A DNA stretch of 64,000 bases from Narthecium ossifragum (GCA_963920575.1 OY986970.1:26369869-26433868), one strand, 5' to 3'. Counted from the stretch's first letter, positions 9,770 through 21,283 are shown. The notes: a model not told the origin generated them from the sequence alone. Program-made: numbers and translations.

Positions 9770-11065
9770 TGTGTGGGGAGATGATGCATTTACTTGATCC
9801 TCGTTAAGTGGTGTGAATGGCCTTATGCTTGCTGGCCTTATGCATGCTGGGTGACTTATGCTTGCTGCAGCTCCTTTCTTTATTGTTGCAAATGGGTTTA
9901 CTTGGGGGAAATGATGCTAGTTTGATCCCTTTATGCTTGCTGGGTGAATTTACTTGGAAATGTACCTATAATTGCTGCCTATTATATGTGGGGAAATGAT
10001 GATATTTAAATTGCTTGCTTTGGTGTCTTGGACGGCCACTTATTGTTGGCAACCAGCCACTTATTGCATTGATGATCTAGCTGTGATTTTAATGGGGGAA
10101 ATGATGCAAAAACTTTCACCTTATGTTTGGAATGAATGTGTTTTGATGTGTGGGGAGATGATGCATTTACTTGATCCTCGTTGGGTGGTGTGAATGGCCT
10201 TATGCTTGCTGGCCTTATGCATGCTGGGTGACTTATGCTTGCTGCAGCTCCTTTCTTTATTGTTGCAAATGGGTTTACTTGGGGGAAATGATGCTAGTTT
10301 GATCCCCTTATGCTTGCTGGGTGAATTTACTTGGAAATGTACCTATAATTGCTGCCTATTATATGCGGGGAAATGATGATGTTTAAATTGCTTGCTTTGG
10401 TGTCTTGGACGGACACTTATTGTTGGCAACCAGCCACTTATTGCATTGATGATCTAGCTGTGATTTTAATGGGGGAAATGATGCAAAAACTTTCACCTTA
10501 TGTTTGGAATGAATGTGTTTTGATGTGTGAGGAGATGATGCATTTACTTGATCCTCGTTGGGTGGTTTGGATAGCCTTATGCTTGCTGGCCTTATGCATG
10601 CTGGGTGACTTATGCTTGCTGCAGCTCCTTTCTTTATTGTTGCAAATGGGTTTACTTTGGGGAAATGATGCTAGTTTGATCCCCTTATGCTTGTTGGGTG
10701 AATTTACTTGGAAATGTACCTATAATTGCTGCCTATTATATGTGAGGAAATGATGATATTTAAATTGCTTGCTTTGGTGTCTTGGACGGCCACTTATTGT
10801 TGGCAACCAGCCACTTATTGCATTGATGATCTAGCTGTGATTTTAATGGGGGAAATGATGCAAAAACTTTCACCTTATGTTTGGAATGAATGTGTTTTGA
10901 TGTGTGGGGAGATGATGCATTTACTTGATCCTCGTTGGGTGGTTTGGATGGCCTTATGCTTGCTGGGTGCCTTATGCTTGCTGCAGCTCCTTTTTTATTG
11001 TTGTAAATGGGTTTACTTGGGGAAATGATGCTTGTTTGATCCCCTTATTGTTTATATCTGATTGG
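9770..11065 (+). repeat. 377-bp tandem repeat in the Harbinger 3' region
   Basis: A unit marked by gtgtggggagatgatgcatt recurs near 9770, 10147, 10524 and 10901, a period of 377 bases, followed by a partial copy. The copies are nearly identical, so the expansion looks recent. Each unit holds an open frame with hydrophobic LCLLAL-type sequence, but stops and shared compositional bias make real coding doubtful. Motifs such as ggggaaatgatg also repeat at shorter scale up to about 11180. Confidence 0.9.
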
Positions 11066-11069
11066 TTTT

Positions 11070-12080
11070 AATGGGGGAAATGATGCAAATGGTTTTTTTA
11101 ATGTTACAAATAGTTTTACTTGGGGAAATGATGCTTGTTTGGTTCCCTTATAATGCTTGCTGCTTTTACCTGGGGAAATGATGACATCTTATGGTGAATG
11201 AGGGAAGCAGTGGCTTGGTGATTTGGAAGCCTAAGTTTGTTCAGCAACCAATTGCCGCCACATAAGGGCGATGATGACATTGTTCTGAGCCCTTGATCTT
11301 GCAATCGTATACAGCCACGAAGACAACAACAAATATATGGAAGACAAGTGATGTACAGATTCATTTTTTTTCATTCACTTTTGTAAACATATCAATTTGA
11401 CACTTGTGAATTGTTGTAATGTAAGGAATGAATCATTGAGTATTAGAAATAAAAATTCTGGTATTACCTCAAAAGTTGTGTATTATTTTTTGGCTCAATA
11501 ACATTTGTTCGTATTTTTCCCGCTCTTAGAAATATAATTACAGGGTCATCTAGTTCAATAAAGGCAATGATCATGTCCAATTCCAAATAAGTTAAGGGGT
11601 CACCATATTTAAAAATGAACAACCATAAACAATCGTAAAAAAAAAAACAATACCTCACATGAGCCAATTTGCAAATTTTCACCATCTCAAGCAAAAAAAA
11701 AACTTAAAGGCATCAAATATATATTTTCTAAATATACATTTATTTAAATTAAATAAATAAATGTCATATGGGTATGCATCATAATACACATGAAAATAGT
11801 TTTTATCAAACAATTAAAAAAAAAGGGTGGTAATCTCACCACGGGTATTCTGGGGTGATCATAACCACCATTCCAATACCAAACAAACACAAAAAATGAC
11901 AAAGTTACAAGAAACAGTTTCCATTCCAATGCCAAACAAACAGCAAAAGTGCCAGATTTCACAGAATTCTGCATTCATTCCAGCAGCAAACAAACAAAAA
12001 CAATGTAATTCCATTCCAGTCCATTCCATTCCAGTGGAAAATATTTCCATTCCAGCATTCCATTCCAATCCAGTCCATTG
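11070..12080. other. Harbinger 3' subterminal region
   Basis: No gene was found. Single-copy sequence runs to about 11830. From there to the right end the sequence is rich in attcca/tggaat motifs, mirroring the left subterminal region and probably serving as transposase or ORF2 binding sequence. Confidence 0.5.
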
Positions 12081-12094
12081 AAACAAACGTGCCC

Positions 12095-13676
12095 TAAGTG
12101 TGGGTTTCTTTTGTTTCTCTTGTTCCCACACCAGACATGACATGTGAGTTTTGTTTTGTTTCTCTTTTTTTTAGTTTTGTTTAATTTTAATTTTTGTTTT
12201 ATTTTTTATCGGTTTTGCTTTTTTTTTAATCTATTTTTATGTATTATTTATTGGGGAAATAGTATGTGGGTCCTTTGTTTGGATCCAAACCGGCAATTAC
12301 ACCGCCCACAAGAAGTTTCGGATATTTAACCAATTTTGAAGAAAAAAAATTCAAGAATGTTAGGAGTTGTTTTACTCACTTGCCATTACAGACTTCCCCA
12401 GTTTCAAATCAATGACGTCGAGAAATAGCTATTGCCCATGTTGGCAATCACTTCGTGCAAGTTTTCATACACCCTCATAATCCCGTACCACCCATTTCAA
12501 CGTGGTGGTGGCAACATTCATCGTACGAAGTTAAAGGATGGTCCGCTCGTTATATGACACACGTTCATTTGTGCTACGAAATAACATGTACATCACCAAA
12601 ATTTGGAGGCAATATTGATTAGAATTTGTATTTTTATATATTTTTGTGTATTGTTATATGTACTCTTTCATGAACATGGCTAAATCAATATTGGTTCAGT
12701 ATGCTTTTCACAAAACACAATGCATTTTTTAACTGTTAGTATTTTTATTATTTTCATATATATACTTTTTATTTTGATTCATATTTTTATACTTTTTAAA
12801 ATTTTTACAAATAATGGCTCCCAAAAACTACAGCTAAAAAATAAACAAAAGATTACAAACATATAATAAAAACTGTTTATCAGAAAAACTGATTAAAAAA
12901 GAAATAAAATTGATAAAAAAAAAACAAAACTAATGAAAGAAAAAAAAAGAAACAAAACTAAAAAAACACAACACAAAATTGAGAACAAAATTAATAAAAA
13001 AAAACTGATTAAAAAAACAAAACTAATGAAAGAAAAAAAGAAGCAAAACTAAAAAAACACAACACAAAATTGAGAACAAAATTAATTAAAAAAAACCCGG
13101 AAATGAAGGGGAGAGATCAGGGGAGAGAAAAAGAAGGGGTTCAAGGGGAAAGTGGGATTTGTGTCTCATAGAAATAATTATAATAAAATATTTTTACGAG
13201 CGTATAAAAATTTATTTATTTGTATGCGTTTTTATGAACTTATAAAATTTTTTAACATTTTACTACGCGTACTGTATTAAATAATATTGATAATAATAAT
13301 TATAATAAAATATTAATATAAATGAGTCCCATATGTCACATATCATCCCATAATTGGTCCACGTCTTGTAAAAAAAATTAATTTATAATATATTAAACTA
13401 ATATTATTATATTAATATAATTGTATTCGTATGGGGACGCATTGATGTACATGACCGTGCCACCTTATCATGCCATGCTCCAACCGAGAGTAATTTTGGT
13501 GTAGAGATTTTTATACATTGTCTTGCATGAAACGTCAAAAAATATATATTTTTTTACACAGTAGGATAGACGTCATGGTGAAGTTAAATGACGATAGGAT
13601 AAGGGGTTAAAGGAGGGGAAAAGGGGGGTTATTCCCCCTATCCTCAAAATAACCCCCTATCTTCAAACCAAACGGG
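12095..13676. other. AT-rich intergenic stretch with a two-copy repeat
   Basis: No gene was found. At about 12880-13090 an A-rich unit of about 110 bases containing aacacaacacaaaattgaga is present twice in tandem. The remainder is very AT-rich and unassigned. Confidence 0.5.
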
Positions 13677-13831
13677 CCAGCGTTTGGTGGCCAAGGATAG
13701 GTTATTTCAGATTAAAAGATTTCTGAATTAGTATATTAGAATAAGTAATGAAATAAAGTTATAGGTCCTTACTGTAACTTTACTGTTCGGTTATAATTCG
13801 AGGATCGCACTGATCCCACCACCAAACATGC
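13677..13831. mobile_element. Probable MITE with GTTTGGTGG ends
   Basis: The left end reads agcgtttggtggccaagg. The right end is the inverse of ggcatgtttggtggtggg, giving imperfect terminal inverted repeats of about 15 bases around 155 bp of AT-rich sequence. It abuts the right end of another element (accaaacgggcc at about 13666-13677), so two insertions lie back to back. The target duplication is not clear. Confidence 0.5.
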
Positions 13832-14130
13832 CAGGACTCGGGTTATTCTTTACGTTAAGGTTCAATTAATTGAGAAAAGGACATATGAGGGGACTGGCAT
13901 AGGTACATTTCATGATCATGGCTTCTCTGTTCTCACATGGGATTGGAGACCTATGTAACGTACTAACATAATCCATTATATCAGAAAGATGAGCCACCAC
14001 GAATTATGATCTATTATTAGGACAGAGTGCTCATCAATATATATACTCAATTTCATAGATAATTAATCAGGTACAGTTATTGTAAGCTTGTAGCTTTTTT
14101 TTTTAATTGCATAGTTGAGCCAAGGGCTAA

Positions 14131-14491
14131 AATGCCGAGGGAAGGCTACAAAATAGATGGAACAGGAGGTCCACCAGTAAAGATGGCCTCGTTACTACCT
14201 AGATTAGTATCAACTCGCATAGTTCTACTATTCCTAGCTAAGTCATCAGCTAACTGATTACATTCTCTTGGAATATATCTGAAAGAAATGGCAGAAAAGT
14301 TGCCAGCAGCCCGTAGGATTTCCTGTAAGAAGTTGATACGACTCTCACCCGGTGGGAAGCTTCCATTGATCATACTGACAGCAAATTTGGCATCACTTTC
14401 TATGATCAAATGAGTCAGATTTCGTCTTCTACTTTTATTAAGCGCAAGTAGTATGGCTTGGAGCTCAGCTTGTAGAACAGAGTCTGCTATA
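14131..14491 (-). pseudogene. RNase H-like fragment of a LINE retrotransposon
   Basis: On the minus strand the frame reads LQAELQAILLALNKSRRRN, then LIIESDAKFAVSMIN, then FRYIPRECNQLADDLARNS. This matches the RVT_3 RNase H-like domain found in plant LINE polyproteins: the E in AELQA, the D in ESD and the D in ADDLA are the expected acidic residues. There is no reverse transcriptase upstream, so it is a stranded fragment. The ending PSIL before the stop probably came from element decay. Confidence 0.7.
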
Positions 14492-14640
14492 GAGATTGTA
14501 AGCTTGTAGCTTGTTCTAGCTACTTTGTTATTATTTAATTGTAGCTTTGTTTGGCCTTTATCCTCAACTTTTCAGGGGGAAAACGAAAAAGATCCGGTAC
14601 AATTATGGTCAAACGCTCAGTTGATCGATCAGTTTTATTA

Positions 14641-14908
14641 AACCCGTTTGGTACGTGAATAGATTTTGAGAATAATCTTTAACCCGGGTAAAGGGGGAGA
14701 ATATTTCTGAAATATTTCTGAATCCTCTACTTATTCCACCCTTTAACCTCAAACACCATTTCCCTTATTCCAAGTAATCATTACATAGTTATTCTCATTT
14801 TTCACTCTACTTTTTCTTTATTCCAAGTAATCATTACAAGGTTATTCCTAAAACCTGAAATAAAGTCTCTTAATCCGAAATAAAGTTAACCCCGTATCAA
14901 ACAAGGCC
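14641..14908. mobile_element. Tourist-like MITE, TSD TTA
   Basis: The left end aacccgtttggtac and the inverse of the right end, ggccttgtttgatac, form imperfect inverted repeats. TTA flanks both sides (14638-14640 and 14909-14911). The interior is AT-rich with repeated ttccaagtaatcattaca and has no coding capacity. Confidence 0.65.
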
Positions 14909-14911
14909 TTA

Positions 14912-15144
14912 ATACAAGAATAATTATATGGAATAATAGATATTATGGACAAGAAGAATTAAATTCAAAGCAGCAGCATCATACAACTTATATGGAACTT
15001 TTCTATGGATTCCATTAGTGGCAAGCACTTGAATATATAACAAGGCAGTAATTTTCTCAACTCCCTTAATTAAGACAACAATTGCTGGCTAACGTATCAG
15101 CTCATCATGAGTCTCAGATCCATGCGTGCCAGTTAATTTGCTCA
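14912..15144. other. 3' flank of NIMIN copy 2
   Basis: This is AT-rich sequence with no gene seen. It presumably contains the transcript end of the minus-strand gene at 15145-15567. Confidence 0.3.
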
Positions 15145-15567
15145 CTAGAATCTGCTGCCATCCTCATCACTTTCATCCTTTTGCTGTACTACTCCTCTTT
15201 CTCCATGCAGATGCAACCCATCAAATGAGCCATCCGTTCTTCTTGATTTGCTTGCAAATTGGAAGTCTTCCATCAAAAACTTCGGCGTCCACGGCGCTTC
15301 TTCTGTTCTCGGCCTCTTCTTCTTCTGCTCTGCTCCTCCCCAGAGATGTCTCATGGCTCTAATATTTCCTATCAGCGAGTAGAACTCCTCCACCTGCTGC
15401 TCTTCGACGATTTCATCACGCAGTCGAGAAGGAGATGGGAGAGTGACATGCATCCGCGGCGGCGGTGGCGGCGGCGGTGGCGGTGGCGGTGGCGGTGGTG
15501 GATTTGTTGCCGGCAGGTAATTTGCTGATGTTGCAGGTCTCTTGCCTTTTGCTATGATCCTTTCCAT
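15145..15567 (-). CDS. NIMIN-type regulator, copy 2 (no EAR ending)
   Basis: The start chosen is ATG 15567 (MERIIAKGKRPATS, 140 residues). An in-frame ATG at 15630 would add 21 residues unlike the family. A run of 15-16 prolines (about residues 23-38) is encoded by a GGC/GGT microsatellite. After it come the acidic helical block EEQQVEEFYSLIGNIRAMRH, a basic KKKRPR, and WTPKFLMEDFQFASK, which matches the F-x-x-x-D-F segment of the other three copies. Unlike them the protein ends ESDEDGSRF with no DLN/EAR motif, so it may lack repression activity or the 3' end may have changed. It is most like the copy at 24188-24589 (both share GAMRHLW or RAMRHLW). Confidence 0.65.
   Translation of the reverse strand: MERIIAKGKRPATSANYLPATNPPPPPPPPPPPPPPPRMHVTLPSPSRLRDEIVEEQQVEEFYSLIGNIRAMRHLWGGAEQKKKRPRTEEAPWTPKFLMEDFQFASKSRRTDGSFDGLHLHGERGVVQQKDESDEDGSRF
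15453..15501. repeat. GGCGGT-type microsatellite coding poly-proline
   Basis: This is an almost pure run of ggc and ggt triplets on the plus strand, read as prolines in NIMIN copy 2. Such runs change length by slippage. Confidence 0.85.
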
Positions 15568-15639
15568 CTTAAAGTTGGAAAAGGCCAGCCTCCAACATAT
15601 ATGGATGGAGATGGATGTCTCACGAGCCAATAACTATGA

Positions 15640-16138
15640 AGAAAGACCGAGTCCTCCTACTTTTGAGTATCGTGCTCACAAACATCAAACAATTTAAAGC
15701 CGGATTGACCAAATTAGATTTTCTACAAGTCAATATAAAATATCATTGTTTTAACTCAAACCAGACAGGATGACAAAATTATCCTCGATTTGCCAATTAA
15801 TTCACTTTAAGATGATTATATATATATAAGAGCGAATTTATTAAGGATATTTTTGTCTTTTCAGTTTTTGTAACCTAATATTTAACAGTGGGAGGGTTTT
15901 GTGTAATCTCATCCTTATATGAGACTATGGTTATAAATGAAACTTTTATTGTCCTACGTGGCTGGAGAATGTCCTATATGGAGCCTATGTGGTATGATAA
16001 TCCTAGGTTGAGGGGGGTTTAGTGGGAGGGAGTTATTGGGTGGTTATTGGGGTGGGATTGGTGGTTACCCTGTCATGTGGCAAGGGGCACAACTAGTAAT
16101 CATGATATAGGAGGATATTTGCTAAACCTTTTATCCCC
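15640..16138. other. Upstream region of NIMIN copy 2
   Basis: No gene was found. It is AT-rich to about 15990 and G-rich beyond. Bases 16130-16138 (tttatcccc) are the left target duplication of the MULE that follows. Confidence 0.35.
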
Positions 16139-17398
16139 GAGAAATTTTCTTTTTAAATCCACTTGTTTTTCGATTTGTCAATCGAGGGACACTTTCGTGT
16201 TTCTTTACATAGCAAGCCGAATCCACAAAGTTGAGACCAAAATACCCTTGGCCACGTCATTGTGTTTTTTTTTCAAAACAGGCCAAATCCATAAATTCGG
16301 GACCAAATTACCCCTTGTCAACTCTCTCTCATCATTTAATGCCTTGTCAACTCTCTCTCATCATTTAATGCCACCTGACACAAGTATGAGAGAGAGAAAG
16401 GAGAAAATTCCTTACTTATGTAAGGAATTTCTTAATGCCATCTGTCAATTTTATTCTTGCATATGTGAGAAATTCTTGTCAATTTCAAGGAATCCTTGGT
16501 TATTAGTTAGGAATATTTAGTTATTAGTTATTATTTAGGAGATGTTGTTCACCTGTAGAACAAAAAATAGTCTCGAGGTTCCCTCTCTCCACCTGCCTCT
16601 CTCATTACTTTTACTTATATGAGGAATTCATAGCCTAAGTAAGGAATTCCTTAGTTATGTGATTCCTCCTTAGTTATGTGATGAGGAGAGAGAAAGATGG
16701 GTGGAGAGAGTGTGCGTGGAGAAGAGAGAAAGATCGGTGGAGAGAGAGACCGGAGGAGAGAGAAAAATGGAGGAGAGAGAAAAATGGGTGGAGAGAGTGT
16801 GTGTGGATGAGGGAGAGTGTGTGGAGGAGAGAGAGGCCGGAGGAGAGAGAAAGTGTGTGGATGAGAGAGAGTGTGTGGAGGAGAGAGAAAGATGGGAGGA
16901 GAGAGAGAGGCGGGAGCAGAGAGAAAGATGGATGGAGAGTGTGTGTGTGTGTGTGGAGGAGAGAGAAAGATCGGTGGAGAGAGAGGCCAGATGAGAGAGA
17001 AAGATGGGTGGAGAGAGATCGGCTTGAGAGAGAGGGAGGGAGAGAGAGAGTGTGGGAAAGGAGAGGAGAGAGAGAGATCGGTTGGAGAGAGTGGGAAAGG
17101 AGAGAGGAGAGAGAGATCGGCTGGAGAGAGAGGGAGGGAGAGAGGGGGAATAGTGAATGGATGGATTCCATAGAATATCTAAGGAAATGGCTAAGTAAGA
17201 CCAAGGAATTCCTTAGTTATGTGAGGAATTCCTTGCATAACTAAGGAATCCCTCACATAAGTAAGGAATTCCTTAAAATAACTCTTGTTTTTTTTTTCCA
17301 ACTAATTGGATCAGCCTGACAAAAGTTGAGATTGGTCTCGTACACCAAGGCTAACTTTAGTGGAGCTTGGGGCCCACACCAATTAATAGCCATTACAT
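16139..17398 (+). repeat. Left terminal inverted repeat of the MULE
   Basis: This arm matches the right arm in inverse orientation from the end through acacaattaatagccattaca-like sequence near 17398. At 16680-17150 it carries a purine minisatellite of gagagagaaagatgggtgg and gagagtgtgtgtgga units. The short palindrome-like phrase aaggaattccttacttatg recurs many times. Open frames through the GA-rich part are compositional and not genes. Confidence 0.85.
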
Positions 17399-17513
17399 TA
17401 CTTGGCTTTGCAACTTCAAATTTACAAGGATTTCTCACATTGAGATTTCAAATAACTAAGAAATACTTTAAATTTACAAGGATTTCTTACAAATAACTAA
17501 GGAATACTTCAAA

Positions 17514-18310
17514 TTGACTTATGATTCATTACAATGCAAGGAATTCAAATTGACTCTCTCTCTCTCTTCCGCCCCCCTCTCTCTTTGGACTCTCTTTCTC
17601 TCCCGCCCACCCTCCCCCCTCTCTCTCTCCTCTGTTTTTTCTCCCCTCTCCTTTCTCTCCTCCCGGAAGCTCTGTTTCTCCCCTCTCCCTTTCTCTCCTC
17701 CCTCTATTTCTCTCTCCTCCCTCTTCCTCCGGCACCTCGCCCGGCGTCCCCGCCCCGCCTACAACGACCCCCACGCCCCGCAGGGAGAGGAAGGGCCGGA
17801 AGGGGGGACGGGTGGGAGGCATCGAGCTCGGAGCCTCCGAGCTCCTCCGAGCTCGAGGCAGTCACCTCCGAGCCAAGGAATCCTTCATGAGGTTGAGGTC
17901 CTGGAGCTGGTGCTACGCCGGATCGGATTCCCACAGATAGACTCCACGCCTTCCATCAACCGGAGCTCAACACGGTGGCGTCGCAGGCCTGGGAGAGCGC
18001 CCGCATGAGGATTGACGGCGGACGGGGCGACGTCCCCCGTCGAGGGAGGACGGGGGGAGCGAGCAGCGAACGTCGAGGCCGCCCGTTCGCTCGACGCTCG
18101 GCGGCAGCACGATCACCTCCTCGTCTCCAGCGTCGACCGGCCCTCCAACGTTGGCCGACCCTCCAACGTCGCCATCTTTCTCTCCCGAACACCCTCCGAC
18201 GCCCGCGCGCCCCGCACGCTCCAGCGCCGACTTCACCTTCTCAAGCCCCACACGCTCTGGTAGTCGGAGGTGGCGGCCACGACGGAGGGGGCGACGAGCC
18301 TGAGGTCCAG
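17514..18310. other. GC-rich MULE interior, unassigned
   Basis: Pyrimidine-rich sequence (about 17555-17730) is followed by GC-rich sequence with long overlapping open frames on both strands. None of these frames shows a recognisable domain. I treat them as composition artefacts or unrecognised captured sequence. Confidence 0.4.
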
Positions 18311-18659
18311 GGCCAAAAATGCCACTTAAGTCTACCATCATTGATCCTCAGGATCGATATGAACCAGACGGCTCGTCCTTTCAAAATCCGATGGATTTAC
18401 CATTAGCCTCGGAGACCTTAGGCAGCGGTGCACCCCACCCTCAAGATAAGGAACTGGAGGAAATTTGGAAGGACGCTTTGGAGGGAATCAGAAGGTGACA
18501 AACCAGCTTGATTTACTGGTCACTACCTATCTTTCCCAACAACAATCGAAGCGGATAAAAGCTCAAGAGTTGATAGCTCAAGGCGTGCAAGAGGCCACGA
18601 CTACGTAGCAACACCTCTCCGACCAAATCTCTCAAGCAACGACCATAACCCAAACAGAG

Positions 18660-19124
18660 TTGCTCGTTCCAGAAGAGCCATCACAGTCTACAGAGGATAT
18701 GGTCATCATCATGGAAGCAGATCCAAAACTGGTAATGGAGGATCACCTCGAGCTCGGGGGGCAGCAGACCAAAGGTGAACCCATCAATGGTGTCGACAAC
18801 GGTAGCATCAACAATGTTGAAGGCGGCAACACCATCAGTGACGTCGATGAAAGCGATGTCGTCACCGACAACGACGGTGACGTCGACGACGAGGGCGACA
18901 TCGACAACTTCGACGAAAGCGACATCATCAACAACGACGATGGCGGCGGCACCGACAACTTCAACGACGGCGGCATCGAAGAGGACGATGGCGGCGTCGA
19001 CGAGGACGATGACTACATCGACAACACTGACGACTACTTCGGCTCCAAACATACTTGCATCAACTTGAGGGTTAACCCAATGGTCACGAACAAGTTTCCG
19101 TTCGACCCGGGGGGCAAACTGTGA
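18660..19124 (+). other. Acidic low-complexity open frame inside the MULE
   Basis: This 154-residue frame starts MLVPEEPSQSTEDMVIIMEA and moves into an Asp-rich repeat (DGDVDDEGDIDNFDESD and similar). Upstream in the same frame is sequence such as NQLDLLVTTYLSQQQSKR, interrupted by a stop near 18608. The block may descend from a retroelement gag or a captured host exon. I do not recognise it, and no function is claimed. Confidence 0.3.
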
Positions 19125-19363
19125 TCATCGTACGTTGAGCTCCGCGAGCCCCGCTGCGTCTAACCCCTCCAGCCTTTACCTCGATCACGGACGACAAGCT
19201 CTACGAAGCCTTCATCCCATGGAGTAGAGTTGCTGATGGTGGAAGCCCTCGGATGACCCGGGAGGACACCGATGCGGACACTGCAGAGCCTCCGTCGAGC
19301 CTCTGGTCCAGTTGGGTGGGTGAAACAAAGAAACCGTGGGAGAAAGATCAGAGCCTCTTAAAA

Positions 19364-19640
19364 CTACGAATCCATCCTCGTCCACAGCACCGGCGTCCCC
19401 GACCCCAAGTAACCCCCGATCGCCACCACCGCCGTAGAGGAATGGGGTCCTTCCATATCAACGCCCGTGGGGCGTTCCTGTGTCGCTGGGAGGCGTCGAA
19501 CCACCTGATCCAGGGCGGCGGGAGCATCGTGGTGGTGAAGACGACGTTGGTGGAGACGATGCGCCCAAGGTACGGGGCGTTCACGGCTGCAGTAGAGGCC
19601 ATGGCGAAGTCAATGGCGGGAAGGACGACGATACTGGTGC
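19364..19640 (+). pseudogene. Captured short-chain dehydrogenase/reductase fragment
   Basis: In one frame YESILVHSTGVPDPK precedes a TAA. After a frameshift near 19450 the sequence reads FHINARGAFLCRWEASNHL, then SIVVVKTTLVETM, then AFTAAVEAMAKSMAG. These match successive SDR blocks: the N[SA]G loop, the NARGAFLC helix, the catalytic-Ser strand and the alpha-helix after the YxxxK motif. The catalytic Tyr-x-x-x-Lys appears eroded or deleted, since FTA runs directly into AVEAM. With a stop and a shift it cannot make an enzyme. It is a gene fragment carried by the MULE. Confidence 0.7.
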
Positions 19641-19689
19641 CTGGTGGAGCTCTACTTGGACAACAGAGGGGAAGCTTCGACCGCTGCAA

Positions 19690-20300
19690 CTTCGGAATCC
19701 TCAACGACTTCGGCATCCGGACGGAACCTGACCTCGACGACATTGGAGTCTCCGACTACCTCAGCGTCGACATCCGAGGTGAAGCTCCGACCCTTGGCAT
19801 ACTCGACGACCCCGGAGAAGTCAGACCCTAGCGACCTCTGCAACCTCGGAGTCCTTGACGACATCAGCAACCTCGGAGGAGCCCGACGTCGGCGACCTCG
19901 GCCTCAACATCCGACCCCAGCGACCTCTGCAGCCTCGGAGTCATCGACGACGTTGGCAACCTCGGAGGAGCTTGGCCCCGGCGACATTGGGAATCCTGGA
20001 CGATCTCGGCCTCGACATCAAAAGTGAAGCTCCGACGCCCTCGGCTTCGACCTCCGAGAAGAAGCCCGACCTCGGCATACTCGGTGAACTCGGAGAAGCC
20101 CTACCTCAGCGACCTCGGAAAAGCTCGATCCCGTCGACCCCGGAGAATCACAACCTCTACCAAGGCCGACCTCGGAGCCCTCGATGACCTCGACAAAGCA
20201 GAGGAGGAGCCGGAATGGGTCATTCGTGGGAACCCATGGGCGGGGCGGATGGGAACCCATGGGCGGCGCGGATGGGAACCCAGGGGCGGCGCGCATGGGA
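19690..20300 (+). repeat. Degenerate GC-rich repeats in the MULE interior
   Basis: Units related to gacctcggagtcctcgacga recur with irregular spacing from about 19690 to 20190. A cleaner repeat of about 21 bases (gggaacccatgggcggcgcg) is present three to four times at 20226-20300. No gene is supported here. Confidence 0.6.
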
Positions 20301-20574
20301 CGCCCGCTGCTTACAACGAGGACATTTCGCCGTTCGCCGTCGCGCCAACATTTCGCCGTCGCGCCAATGCCGGGGTGGTCGGGGACGGTCGCTCGACGCT
20401 CGAGCTCGAGCTCGATTTGTTGCTCGACGCCAGCACGTGCGAGCTCGAGTTGCTCGACAGCCGCACGAGCGGTTTGCTCGACGCCAGAACTGTTGTGTTT
20501 TGATAATATTTAAAGAATATCTTGTAATATTCAAAGGAATACATGGTAATATTTAAGTATTCCTTAGTTATTTG

Positions 20575-21283
20575 TTAATTTGAAGCATCTTTCCCATACA
20601 AGGAATCATTGTAAATTTGATCATCCACCTGGTCTTCTCTCACCGAGAGAGAGGAGGAAGCATCTTTTTCTCCTCCACCCATTTTTCTCTCTCCTCCGCA
20701 CTCTCTCTCTCCCTTGCTCTCCTCCACACACACACTCTCCCCACCATCTTTCTCTCTCCTCCACACACACACTCTCCATCCATCTTTCTCTCTCCTCCAC
20801 ACACTTTCTCTCTCCTCCCGCCTCTCTCTCTCCTCCCATCTTTCTCTCTCCTCCACACACACTCTGTCATCCACACACTTTCTCTCTCCTCCCCGCCTCT
20901 CTCTCTCCTCCACACACTCTCTCTCATCCACACACTCTCTCCTCCATTTTTCTCTCTCCTCCGGTATCTCTCTCTCTCTCTCTACTGATCTTTCTCTCTC
21001 CTCCACACACACTCTCTCCACCCATCTTTCTCTCTCCTCATCACATAACTAAGGAATTCCTTACTTAGACTATGAATTCCTCAGATAAGTAAAAGTAATG
21101 AATTCATCACATAACTAAGGAATTCCTCACTTATGTGAGGAATTCCTTAAAATAACTCTTGTTTCTTTTTTTTCCAGCTAATTGGATCAGCCTGACAAGA
21201 GTTGGGATTGGTCTCGTACACCAAGGCTAACTTTAGTGGAGCTTGGGGTCCACACCAATTAATAGCCATTACATTACTTGTTT
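20575..21283. repeat. Extra internal copy of the MULE TIR sequence
   Basis: This contains pyrimidine minisatellite like that of the right arm, followed by the aaggaattcctt motif cluster and the unit starting ataactcttgtttcttttt. Together with 21284-21425 it is a third, rearranged copy of arm sequence, not a gene. Confidence 0.7.

Larger units (their letters stand above)
3598..12094 (+). mobile_element. PIF/Harbinger DNA transposon, 8.5 kb, with three ORFs
   Basis: The left end starts gggcatgtttgtttc. The right end is the inverse of gggcacgtttgtttc, giving a 15-bp terminal inverted repeat with one mismatch. The flanking bases are TAA on both sides (3595-3597 and 12095-12097), the expected 3-bp Harbinger target duplication. 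Both subterminal regions are dense in TGGAAT/ATTCCA motifs. Inside are a long leader with tandem repeats, a DDE transposase (6236-7591), a Myb/SANT-like ORF2 (7746-8846), a third small ORF (9066-9380) and a 377-bp tandem repeat. The transposase and ORF2 both carry inactivating changes, so this copy could move only with proteins supplied in trans. The element lies between NIMIN copies 1 and 2. Confidence 0.9.

Noticed and set aside
9817..11028. Hydrophobic LCLLAL-type open frames in the Harbinger 3' repeat
   Set aside because: They follow the 377-bp tandem unit. Different copies break at different points and there is no family resemblance.
16678..17244. Long open frames of Arg/Glu-rich or Ser/Leu/His-rich protein in the MULE arms
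   Set aside because: They arise from GA/CT minisatellite, occur in several frames on both strands, and repeat in the inverse arm. They are not genes.
17529..18406. Overlapping GC-rich frames in the MULE centre
   Set aside because: Open frames on both strands at high GC are expected by composition, and no domain or consistent splice pattern was seen.
19253..19831. 192-codon frame taken as an intact dehydrogenase
   Set aside because: Only the middle matches SDR. The upstream part of the match is in another frame with a stop and the active-site region is missing, so it is a fragment.
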